Source: Sulfuricella sp.
GTDB taxonomy: Bacteria; Pseudomonadota; Gammaproteobacteria; Burkholderiales; Sulfuricellaceae
Assembly: GCA_018336195.1 (NCBI GenBank)
Contig: JAGXQV010000056.1
Coordinates: 1 to 64,000, forward strand
Reading direction: 5' to 3'
DNA: 64,000 nucleotides
The notes under the pieces were generated by a model. That model searched no databases. It worked only from the letters and a program-made list of their open reading frames with translations, and was not told the origin of the DNA. Below, piece after piece: positions 26,549-34,431 of the stretch; positions within the stretch are counted from its first letter, which is position 1, and the number at the start of each line of letters is the position of its first letter. The position numbers and the translations under genes were made by a program.

Positions 26549-29500
26549 ATTTTTCTGTACATCGCCGCGTAATACAGTACTGGAATCACCACCAGGGTGA
26601 GCACGGTGGAGACCAGGATGCCGAAGATCAGCGAAATCGCCAGTCCGTTGAAAATCGGGTCGTCGAGAATGAACAGCGCGCCCAGCATGGCCGCCAGCCC
26701 GGTTAATACAATCGGCTTGGCGCGCGTCGAGCCGGCGCGGATCACCGCTTCCTGAAAGGCCATGCCTGCGGCGACTTGCTGGTTGATGAAATCCACCAGC
26801 AGGATGGAATTGCGCACGATGATCCCGGCCAAGGCGATCATGCCTATCATGCTGGTGGCGGTGAACTGGCTGCCGAGCAGGGCGTGGCCCGGCATCACGC
26901 CGATGATGGTGAGCGGAATCGGCGCCATGATGATGAGCGGCACCAGGTACGACTTGAACTGCGCCACCACCAGCAGATAAATCAGCACCAACCCGACCGC
27001 GTAGGCGATGCCCATGTCGCGGAAAGTCTCGAAAGTCACCTGCCATTCGCCGTCCCATTTCAGGCTGTAACCGGCGTAATGGTCATCGGGCTGGGTAATG
27101 AAGGTGTCGCCGAGTTTGCCGCCTTCTCTCAGTTCCTGGCCGATCAAGCCGGAGCGGATCTCGAACATCCCGTAGAGCGGGCTGTCGAGTGGGCCGGCCA
27201 TGTCGCCGACGACGAATACCACCGGCAGCAAATCCTTGTGGTAGATGGTTTTCTCGCGCGCCGTGGGCTGCACCTCGACCAGTTCGGAGAGCGGCACCAG
27301 CGTCCCGTCGCGGGCGCGCACGGTGAGCTTGAGCAGCTCATCGAGGCTGGACTGGCGCTGCGGGTCGAGGGTGACTTTCACGGGGATTTCGAACTTGGCT
27401 TCGCCTTCGTGTACCGGCGTGACTTCCTCGCCGGCCAGGCCCATTTTCATCACTTCCACCACGTCCTTTTGCGCCACACCCATCAGCGCGGCCTTGGCTT
27501 GCAGGACATGCAACACGAACTTGCCGGCGTTCTCCTCGACGCTGTCGTCGATGCTGACGATGTCGGGAGTCTGGGCGAATCCGGCGCGTACCCGCTCCGC
27601 CACTTTCATCTGGCCTTCATAATCGGGGCCGTAGATTTCCGCGACGATGGGCGACATCACCGGCGGGCCGGGCGGCACTTCCACCACTTTCACCTTGGCG
27701 TGGTATTGCGCGGCGATTTTCTCGATGGCCGGGCGCACGGACTGGGCGATTTCGTGGCTCTTGCGCTCACGATGATGCTTGTCGGTTAGGTTGACCTGGA
27801 TGTCGCCGACTTCCGAACCTTTGCGCAGGTAATACTGGCGCACCAGACCGTTGAAGTTGATCGGCGAGGCGGTGCCGGCGTAAGCCTCGAAATCGGTCAC
27901 TTCCGGCACCGTGGCGAGATAGGCGCCCATTTCGCGCATCACCCGCGCGGTCTGTTCGAGCGGGGTGCCGGTGGGCATGTCCACCACCACCTGGAATTCC
28001 GACTTGTTGTCGAAGGGTAGCATTTTCATGATGACGATCTTGAACACCGCCAGCGACACCGCCAGGAAAATCAGGCCGATGATGGTCAGCCACAGCTTGT
28101 TGCGTTTCCCCTTGCCTTGCTCGCGGTTAAGGAAGGGCGTGAGGCGCGCCTTGAAGAAGGCGTAGAGACGACCTTCTTCCTCCGCGCTGCTGGGTTCGGC
28201 GCCGTGATGCTTGGAGAGCTTGAGCGCCAGCCACGGGGTGACGATGAAAGCGATGGCCAACGAGATCAACATGCCGATGCTGGCGTTGATCGGGATGGGG
28301 CTCATGTACGGCCCCATCAGGCCGGTGACGAAGGCCATGGGTAGCAGCGCGGCGATCACCGTGAGGGTGGCGAGAATGGTCGGTCCGCCGACTTCATCCA
28401 CGGCTTCGGGGATCACCTGGGTAAGCGATTTGCCGGGTTCCAGTTGGCGACGACGGTGGATGTTTTCCACCACCACGATGGCATCGTCAACCAGGATGCC
28501 GATGGAGAAAATCAGCGCAAACAGCGACACCCGGTTCAGCGTGAAACCCCACGCCCACGAGGCGAACAGCGTCGCGGCCAGGGTCAGCAGCACCGCCACC
28601 CCGACGATGGCCGCCTCGCGCTTGCCCAGGGCGAACAGCACCAGCAACACCACGAAAGTGGTGGCGAAGATCAGCTTGCCGATCAGCTTCATCGCCTTGT
28701 CGTTGGCGGTTTCGCCGTAGTTGCGCGTCACCGTGGCATGAATGCCTTCGGGGATGATGCTGCCGTGGAGTTGCTCGATACGCTTGATAAGGCGCTCGGC
28801 GACCTCGACGGCGTTTTCGCCGGGTTTCTTGGAAATCGCCAGGGTCACGGCGGGAAATTCGCCCTGTTCCTTGATCTGCTTGGCCTGCGCGGCGGGGCCG
28901 GTACCCAGCCACACGTAGCGCGACGGCTGGTCGGGGCCGTCCTCGACCCGCGCCACGTCGTTGACGAAGACCGGGCGACCTTCCGAAACCCCTACCACCA
29001 GCTCCTTCACGTCGGTGGCGGAAGACAGAAAAGTCCCGGTTTGCACCAGCACTTCGCTGTTCCCGGACACCAGCGAACCGGAAGGCTGGGAGGCGTTGCT
29101 CACCTGCAAGGCGGCACGGATGTCCTGGGCGGAGACGTTATGCGCAGCCATGCGTTCGGCATCCATGATGACCCGCACCACTCGCGCCGGCCCGCCCAGG
29201 GTATTGACCTCGCGAGTACCCTTGATGCGCTTCAGTTCGATTTCGGCGGCGTGGGCGACCTGCTGCAATTCATACGCGCCGCGCTGCGGGTCGGCAGTCC
29301 ACAGGGTCAGCGAGACTATCGGCACGTCGTCGATGCCGACCGGTTTGACGATGGGTTCACCCACCCCGAGATTGGGCGATACCCAGTCGCGGTGCGACTG
29401 GATGGTGTCGTAAAGGCGCACCAACGCCTGGGTGCGATCCTGTCCGACCAGGTATTGCACGGTAAGGATCGCCATGCCGGGACGCGATACCGAGTAAACA

Positions 29501-29745
29501 TGGTCGATCCCGGAGATTTGCGACAGCACTTGCTCGGCGGGCGTCGCCACCAGGCTTTCCACATCCTTCGCCGACGCGCCGGGGAAGGGAATGTAGACGT
29601 TGGCCATGGTCACGTTGATCTGCGGTTCCTCCTCGCGAGGCGTCACCAATACCGCGAACAGCCCGAGCAGAAAGGCGATCAGCGCGATGAGCGGAGTCAT
29701 CTGCGATTGCAGGAAAGCGTTGGCGATACGTCCGGAAATACCCAT
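26545..29745 (-). CDS. RND-family efflux permease
   Basis: The 1066-residue inner-membrane pump has the two-fold RND layout: helix 1 near residue 15, a periplasmic porter domain, helices 2-6 (about 340-540), a second porter domain, and helices 8-12 (about 880-1060). The helix 4 proton-relay pair is in SIGILVDDAIVVVENIHR. The adaptor gene lies upstream on the same strand, and no TolC-like gene is present. Substrates are unknown; sequence features are closer to hydrophobic/amphiphilic efflux than to CusA metal pumps, whose Met clusters are absent. The stop TAG comes from the REP-like repeat. Confidence 0.92.
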   Translation of the reverse strand: MGISGRIANAFLQSQMTPLIALIAFLLGLFAVLVTPREEEPQINVTMANVYIPFPGASAKDVESLVATPAEQVLSQISGIDHVYSVSRPGMAILTVQYLVGQDRTQALVRLYDTIQSHRDWVSPNLGVGEPIVKPVGIDDVPIVSLTLWTADPQRGAYELQQVAHAAEIELKRIKGTREVNTLGGPARVVRVIMDAERMAAHNVSAQDIRAALQVSNASQPSGSLVSGNSEVLVQTGTFLSSATDVKELVVGVSEGRPVFVNDVARVEDGPDQPSRYVWLGTGPAAQAKQIKEQGEFPAVTLAISKKPGENAVEVAERLIKRIEQLHGSIIPEGIHATVTRNYGETANDKAMKLIGKLIFATTFVVLLVLFALGKREAAIVGVAVLLTLAATLFASWAWGFTLNRVSLFALIFSIGILVDDAIVVVENIHRRRQLEPGKSLTQVIPEAVDEVGGPTILATLTVIAALLPMAFVTGLMGPYMSPIPINASIGMLISLAIAFIVTPWLALKLSKHHGAEPSSAEEEGRLYAFFKARLTPFLNREQGKGKRNKLWLTIIGLIFLAVSLAVFKIVIMKMLPFDNKSEFQVVVDMPTGTPLEQTARVMREMGAYLATVPEVTDFEAYAGTASPINFNGLVRQYYLRKGSEVGDIQVNLTDKHHRERKSHEIAQSVRPAIEKIAAQYHAKVKVVEVPPGPPVMSPIVAEIYGPDYEGQMKVAERVRAGFAQTPDIVSIDDSVEENAGKFVLHVLQAKAALMGVAQKDVVEVMKMGLAGEEVTPVHEGEAKFEIPVKVTLDPQRQSSLDELLKLTVRARDGTLVPLSELVEVQPTAREKTIYHKDLLPVVFVVGDMAGPLDSPLYGMFEIRSGLIGQELREGGKLGDTFITQPDDHYAGYSLKWDGEWQVTFETFRDMGIAYAVGLVLIYLLVVAQFKSYLVPLIIMAPIPLTIIGVMPGHALLGSQFTATSMIGMIALAGIIVRNSILLVDFINQQVAAGMAFQEAVIRAGSTRAKPIVLTGLAAMLGALFILDDPIFNGLAISLIFGILVSTVLTLVVIPVLYYAAMYRKM

Positions 29746-29753
29746 ATTAAATT

Positions 29754-29870
29754 CAGTGTTGAGTTGTTAGTGTTTGGTGCTTAGTGATGTTGTAGCGCTG
29801 CGCGCGTCTTGTCTCAAGCCCGTCATGCGCGCAGCGCATTCCAAAACTCAACACTCAGCACTTAAAACTT
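29754..29870. repeat. Heptamer-repeat palindrome between the RND and adaptor genes
   Basis: The left arm is CAGTGTTGAGTTGTTAGTGT with a further TGCTTAGTG. The right arm, on the minus strand, is AGTTTTA, AGTGCTG, AGTGTTG, AGTTTTG. A strong central stem GCGCTGCGCGC/GCGCGCAGCGC closes the middle. The stop codon of the adaptor gene (TAA, 29862-29864) lies inside the first heptamer of the right arm. Confidence 0.85.
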
Positions 29871-30884
29871 GCCTTTCAATTCCATGCCGGCCTTGACCGG
29901 CTCCAGCGCCACCGTCTCGCCGGGGGTCAGTCCGGCCAGCACTTCGACCTGTCCTTCGCCTGCCGGCTCGCCAAGGCGCACCTGACGCAAGGCGATGCCG
30001 CCCTTGGCGTCGATCACGTAAACGGCGGTGATTTCGCTGCGGCGCAGTACCGCGCCTGCTGGCACCAGCAGCTTCTTGACGCGCCCGATGCTGAAATGGG
30101 CGCGGGCATACATGCCGGGATACACGTCGCGCAAGGCTTCCGGCAGGTCGAGACGTACCCGGGTGGCGTGGGTTTTGGCATCGGCGGCGGGGAGGATGGT
30201 CACGGCCTGGGCGTCGATCCACTTGTTGAGGGCCGGGAATTCCACCTTGGCGCGCGGGGCGCGGCGAATCTCGGCAAGCTTGTATTGCGGAACGTTGGCG
30301 ACGGCGCGCAGATCCTTGGGGTCGAAGCCGACCATCAGCGGTTTGCCGGGAGTGGCCATTTCACCGAGTTCGACCAAGCGTGCCGCGACCACGCCGCTGT
30401 AAGGCGCGACGAGGGTGGTGTAGCCCTTGGCGGTGGCTGCCTGTCCGGCACCCGCCAGGGTGGCCTGGGTTTGTGCCTGGGCGGCCTTATAGTCGGCAAG
30501 AGCCTTGTCGAGCGCGGCCTGGCTGACGAATTTCTGCTCGAACAACTGGCGGGTGCGCTCGTAGGTCGCCTTGGTATTCTGCAAATTGGCTTGGGCCTGC
30601 GCCACTTGCGCTTCAGAGCCGGCCAGCGCGTGGCCGGCTTCGCGTTCGTCGATGCGCGCGATAACCTGGCCCTTTTGCACGTAATCGCCGACGTCAAACT
30701 TGATTTCCACCACCCGCCCGGCAATTTGCGCCGCCACGGTGGATTGCTTGGTCGCTTCGATCAGGGCTTCTGTCGCATAGGTCAGGTCGACTTCGCGGAA
30801 TTCGGCCTTGGCCGTGGCAAGCGGCGCCGCCTGGAGTGGTGCCGACAGCAGGACGATCAGCGTCAACAATATGAAACGAAACAC
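29862..30884 (-). CDS. RND efflux periplasmic adaptor (membrane-fusion protein)
   Basis: The 340-residue product has an N-terminal signal (MFRFILLTLIVLLSAPLQA), a barrel-sandwich/lipoyl half (AGRVVEIKFDVGDYVQKGQVIARID), a coiled-coil hairpin (about 75-145), the second lipoyl half (LVAPYSGVVAARLVELGEMA) and beta-barrel/membrane-proximal domains. The start is GTG at 30884 with GAAGGGG upstream. It links the RND pump downstream to an outer-membrane channel. A palindrome overlies its promoter. Its final KGKF and stop lie in a heptamer-repeat element. Confidence 0.93.
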   Translation of the reverse strand: MFRFILLTLIVLLSAPLQAAPLATAKAEFREVDLTYATEALIEATKQSTVAAQIAGRVVEIKFDVGDYVQKGQVIARIDEREAGHALAGSEAQVAQAQANLQNTKATYERTRQLFEQKFVSQAALDKALADYKAAQAQTQATLAGAGQAATAKGYTTLVAPYSGVVAARLVELGEMATPGKPLMVGFDPKDLRAVANVPQYKLAEIRRAPRAKVEFPALNKWIDAQAVTILPAADAKTHATRVRLDLPEALRDVYPGMYARAHFSIGRVKKLLVPAGAVLRRSEITAVYVIDAKGGIALRQVRLGEPAGEGQVEVLAGLTPGETVALEPVKAGMELKGKF

Positions 30885-30911
30885 GGCTTACCCCTTCGAT
30901 CAAGAGTTAAC

Positions 30912-30940
30912 ATATTAGCAGACGCTAATATAATGAGCAA
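30912..30940 (-). promoter_or_regulatory. Promoter with overlapping 8-4-8 palindromic operator for the adaptor-RND genes
   Basis: ATATTAGC agac GCTAATAT (30912-30931) is a perfect inverted repeat. On the minus strand, TTGCTC (30935-30940), a 17-base spacer and TAATAT (30912-30917) make a good sigma-70 promoter whose spacer and -10 are covered by the palindrome. This is the expected geometry for repression by a dimeric ArsR-, TetR- or MarR-type protein. No regulator gene is adjacent. Confidence 0.65.
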
Positions 30941-30994
30941 AAATCACCCCCCGCTTTCTGCTTTAATGGGGGCGTCGCCATGAAAAATCAAGCA

Positions 30995-31035
30995 GCCTCC
31001 GCACGGAGGCGCCCAAGCCGGGCTTTTTGAAGCCC
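30995..31035 (-). terminator. Tandem hairpins downstream of the FapA-like gene
   Basis: GGGCTT tttg AAGCCC (31020-31035) and GCCTCC gcac GGAGGC (30995-31010) lie just after the stop at 31044. On the minus strand the second is followed by TGCTTGATTTTT. Together they probably terminate the DUF342 gene before the adaptor promoter. Confidence 0.6.
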
Positions 31036-31043
31036 ACGGAAAC

Positions 31044-32993
31044 TTACGCGTTGGCATCCTGCGGCGAAGAATACTGCCATTGGAACGTTCCGCTGCTTCC
31101 GGCGAAGAGCATTTCACCCACGCTATTGGTGCCCCGCAATTTAACCTTGAGTTCCTTGGGCGGCGTGTCGAAAAGAGAAGGGGTATCGGGTTTGAGTGGC
31201 AGTGTGCGGATGTGGATTTCGTCGCCAACGGCAGCGACGTTGCAGGAGATCCCGGCCTCCGCGACGCGCTTTATTTCCTTGAGCTCGGCCAATTGGTTTT
31301 CCAGCGCGGATTGCTCGGCCATTTTGGCCTTGGTGTTCTCGCCCAGCTTGGCGAGCAGTTTAAGATGCGGAGACAGCGCGGCTGCCATCTTCTGCAAATT
31401 CGTCTGTTGCTCGGGGGTCAGGGTGATTTCACCCTTTCTGACCTTGCCGGCGATGGTCACGTATTTGCGGAAATCCGGGTTTGCCTTGAGCTTTTCGCTT
31501 TCCGCTATCATCTTGCCGAGAACGGCTTTCAGGTCTTCGAGCTTGTCGCTCAACGCGTTGATCTTGCGTTTGAATTCACCTTGGTCCGGAATCATCACGA
31601 AGCCCAGCATTTCGCTTTGCTTGCGTGGCACGGCCCGTTCGATGCGAATGACCTTGGCGGCCAGGGCGCATCCTTCGGCAAGGCCGATTTCCACTTCTTC
31701 GGCAAGGATGTCGCAATTGGAAGCGTTTTCGATCACCACCTTGGTGCCGATGATCACGCAGCTTTCGGCGCGCTTGACGCGGATCACGCCGCTACGGGTG
31801 TGGAGGGTTGCGCCGGAGGCGACGCCTTCGATGACGATATCGCCTTTCTGGTTGAGCGCCATGCCGCCGACCAGATTGCGTTTCAGATCGATGGTGCCGC
31901 CGCGCGAGGAAACGATGCCGAACACATCGGCATGAATCATGATGCTGTTGCCTTCGATAGTGCGTTTTTCCTGGACCTCGCCATATTCCTCGTATTCGTC
32001 GCCGGTCAGCAACAGGTCGCCGGTGGTGCGTACGCTCACTCCGTCGCGGTTGACGATTTTCTCGGTAATGGAAATCTGGTTGGTCTGGGTGTCGAGGTTG
32101 AGGAATCCATCGTTTTGCGACACGATGAACTCGCCGTTGGCATCTCTGACCACCGTGGTTCCCGGCCCTGCCAGGGTTCCCAGATCGAAATCCTTGGGGA
32201 TGGGCGGTTCGATGAGATGGCCGGAGATTTCCCGGCCCGGCGTACCCAGCACCAACGGGATTTTCTTCAGCAAATGCACGCCCTTGTTGATTTGCGGAAA
32301 ACGGTTCTTGAACTGGCGTAAATCCAGCCTGCCGTTGGGCAATTCCTTGGGCGCGTCGTCGCGATGGATTTCCTCGGCCAGTTCCTGGATGTCGGCAGCC
32401 TTGCCCAATATCGCATCACGACGGCGGGCGATGACGAAGCGACCGGTTGTGCCGGTGGCGATGAACTCGCGGACTGTTGGCTCGTTGATCCCGAAACGGA
32501 TGCCTTTCAGCCACATGTCCGCCACGAACTCGTCGAAATCCAGGGTCGCACGGGTCAGCGCCGGTTTGCCGTCGGGGTCTGTGTTTCCGCCGTCGTCCTC
32601 CTCGAATACCGGCTCGAAATAGTATTCCACTTTGCCGTCGCCCATCTTGACCGCCTTGTACAAGGTACGCCGCGATGCGCGAAAAGCCACGATGTCGCGG
32701 GCCAGTCGCCGGGGCTTGGTGGTTTCGCCACCCTGGGAATGGGTCTTCAGCAAGTCGAGGTCGTATAGCAGATGGGTGAACGCGGCGTAGTCGAGTCCTT
32801 GAAAACAGGCGCCGGCGCTGAAAATGCGATCTACTGCGGCTTGCAGGGCTTCCAGGTCATCCAGCTTGGCCGGATCGACATACAGCCCGTCCGCATGTTT
32901 GAACAGGAAGCGTGGCAAGGCCACTTCGCCTTCGCGCAATTCGGCGAGGTTTCCGATGATGGAACGCGACAAAGCGGCGTTATCGTTACTCAA
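31044..32993 (-). CDS. FapA-like DUF342 protein
   Basis: The 649-residue product has an N-terminal region, the FapA/DUF342 core (about 250-460: repeated short beta strands such as GDIVIEGVASGATLHTRSG, characteristic of a beta helix) and a C-terminal coiled coil (about 470-570). The start is TTG at 32993, supported by a strong GGAGGAAG site 7 bases upstream. FapA proteins are described as flagellar assembly or polar-localisation factors, but no flagellar gene is present. Terminal hairpins follow. It is divergent from the HD-GYP gene. Confidence 0.82.
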   Translation of the reverse strand: MSNDNAALSRSIIGNLAELREGEVALPRFLFKHADGLYVDPAKLDDLEALQAAVDRIFSAGACFQGLDYAAFTHLLYDLDLLKTHSQGGETTKPRRLARDIVAFRASRRTLYKAVKMGDGKVEYYFEPVFEEDDGGNTDPDGKPALTRATLDFDEFVADMWLKGIRFGINEPTVREFIATGTTGRFVIARRRDAILGKAADIQELAEEIHRDDAPKELPNGRLDLRQFKNRFPQINKGVHLLKKIPLVLGTPGREISGHLIEPPIPKDFDLGTLAGPGTTVVRDANGEFIVSQNDGFLNLDTQTNQISITEKIVNRDGVSVRTTGDLLLTGDEYEEYGEVQEKRTIEGNSIMIHADVFGIVSSRGGTIDLKRNLVGGMALNQKGDIVIEGVASGATLHTRSGVIRVKRAESCVIIGTKVVIENASNCDILAEEVEIGLAEGCALAAKVIRIERAVPRKQSEMLGFVMIPDQGEFKRKINALSDKLEDLKAVLGKMIAESEKLKANPDFRKYVTIAGKVRKGEITLTPEQQTNLQKMAAALSPHLKLLAKLGENTKAKMAEQSALENQLAELKEIKRVAEAGISCNVAAVGDEIHIRTLPLKPDTPSLFDTPPKELKVKLRGTNSVGEMLFAGSSGTFQWQYSSPQDANA

Positions 32994-33280
32994 AACTGCT
33001 TCCTCCGGGTCGATTGGGTGTCATCTCGATTCGAGACGCCATCAAGTCAACGTAACATCTTACCCTTGCTCAGCCTGCCGAGCAGCAAAACCTATCACAA
33101 TTCCAACAAAAGTCGGCGCACATTCTGCGCGGTTTACGTAGTGCCGCAAGGCGACTCATATTCACAATGAATAGAATTATTCACAAAAAATAATTCCCAG
33201 ATTAGACGATTAACTGATTTTATAGGGAAATTAGCCATGTTATGATTTTCCTCAATTAATCTGGAGATGCAAGACCTTTC
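32994..33280. promoter_or_regulatory. AT-rich divergent promoter region
   Basis: This 287-base region separates the FapA-like and HD-GYP genes. It includes a perfect inverted repeat GAATTATT (33174-33181)/AATAATTC (33189-33196) in an AT-rich tract that probably holds the promoter for the HD-GYP gene. No gene is seen. Confidence 0.4.
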
Positions 33281-34396
33281 ATGTACGATCATCAGGACGA
33301 ATTTTCCGTGCTCAACAGCGGGCTGCCCTTGCCTGACAAAATCCGCTCGGTTCATCACCTGTTGAAGCAGCGTTTTCCGTTTCTCGACCGTATCGCGGTG
33401 GCGGTTTACGATGCCAAGACCGATTTACTCAAGACCTACGTGCACAGCAGCGGCGAAGATCAGCCTCTGACCCTCCATGACGCGGTGCTGAGCGATTCCG
33501 GCTCCCTCCAGGAAATTCTCAAAAAAGGCCGGCCCCGTGTTCTCAATGACCTCGACGAGTTCTACGGCACTAGTGCGCGCATCACCTCGGTCCGGTACGG
33601 CGCCAGCTATACCTTGCCGATGTACCTCAATGACGTGTTTTTCGGTTTCCTGTTTTTCAATTCCTACCAGAAGAAGGTCTTCGACGATACGTCCCTACAT
33701 TATCTGGACATGCTCGGTCATTTGCTGTCGCTTCTGGTGATTCATGAGTTGTCGCATACCCGTACCCTGCTGGCAACCGTGCGTACCGCCACCGACATGG
33801 CCCAGCACCGCGACTTCGAAACCGGCGCCCATCTCGACCGGATGGCCAATTACGCGCGCCTGGTCGCTCGCGAGGTGGCACCCAAGTTCAAATTGAGCGA
33901 CGAAATCGTCGAGCATATTTTCCTTTTCTCGCCACTCCACGACATCGGCAAGATCGGCATCCCCGACACCATCCTGCTCAAGCCGGCCAAGCTGACCGAT
34001 GCCGAATTCGAAATGATGAAAACCCACGCCACCAAAGGCACCGAAATCATCGACCGGATGCTGGAGAATTTCGGGCTGACCAGCCTGCGCCACGTCGACG
34101 TGCTGCGCAACATCGCGCTCTATCACCACGAAGCGCTCAACGGCAGCGGCTATCCTTACGGACTGGTGGGAGAGGGCATCCCGGTGGAGGCCAAGATCGT
34201 CGCGGTCGCCGACGTGTTCGATGCGTTGACCAGTGCTCGCCCCTACAAGGAGGCGTGGAGTAATCAGCGGGCATTCGAACTGTTGCTCAATTTGGCGGGG
34301 GAAAAATTCGACCCGGATTGCGTGGCCGCACTGATCTCCTGCCGTGAGCAGATCGAGGCCATCCAGCGGCGTTTCCACGAAGACGAGATGGGTTAG
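33281..34396 (+). CDS. GAF-like sensor with HD-GYP phosphodiesterase domain
   Basis: The 371-residue product has an N-terminal GAF-like domain (about 15-160) and an HD-GYP domain (about 165-355), with HDIGKIGIPD supplying the metal-binding HD and HHEALNGSGYP the GYP signature. HD-GYP enzymes hydrolyse cyclic di-GMP to GMP. All visible metal-ligand positions are kept, so it is probably active. It has no membrane segment or receiver domain, so it should be a cytosolic sensor of a small ligand. It is divergent from the FapA-like gene. Confidence 0.9.
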   Translation: MYDHQDEFSVLNSGLPLPDKIRSVHHLLKQRFPFLDRIAVAVYDAKTDLLKTYVHSSGEDQPLTLHDAVLSDSGSLQEILKKGRPRVLNDLDEFYGTSARITSVRYGASYTLPMYLNDVFFGFLFFNSYQKKVFDDTSLHYLDMLGHLLSLLVIHELSHTRTLLATVRTATDMAQHRDFETGAHLDRMANYARLVAREVAPKFKLSDEIVEHIFLFSPLHDIGKIGIPDTILLKPAKLTDAEFEMMKTHATKGTEIIDRMLENFGLTSLRHVDVLRNIALYHHEALNGSGYPYGLVGEGIPVEAKIVAVADVFDALTSARPYKEAWSNQRAFELLLNLAGEKFDPDCVAALISCREQIEAIQRRFHEDEMG

Positions 34397-34431
34397 GTGT
34401 CCCGCATCCAACAGCGACCATGACTGTTTTG

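Noticed and set aside
28444-29784. Plus-strand frame antisense to the RND pump
   Set aside because: No recognisable domain; reading direction opposes an intact RND gene.
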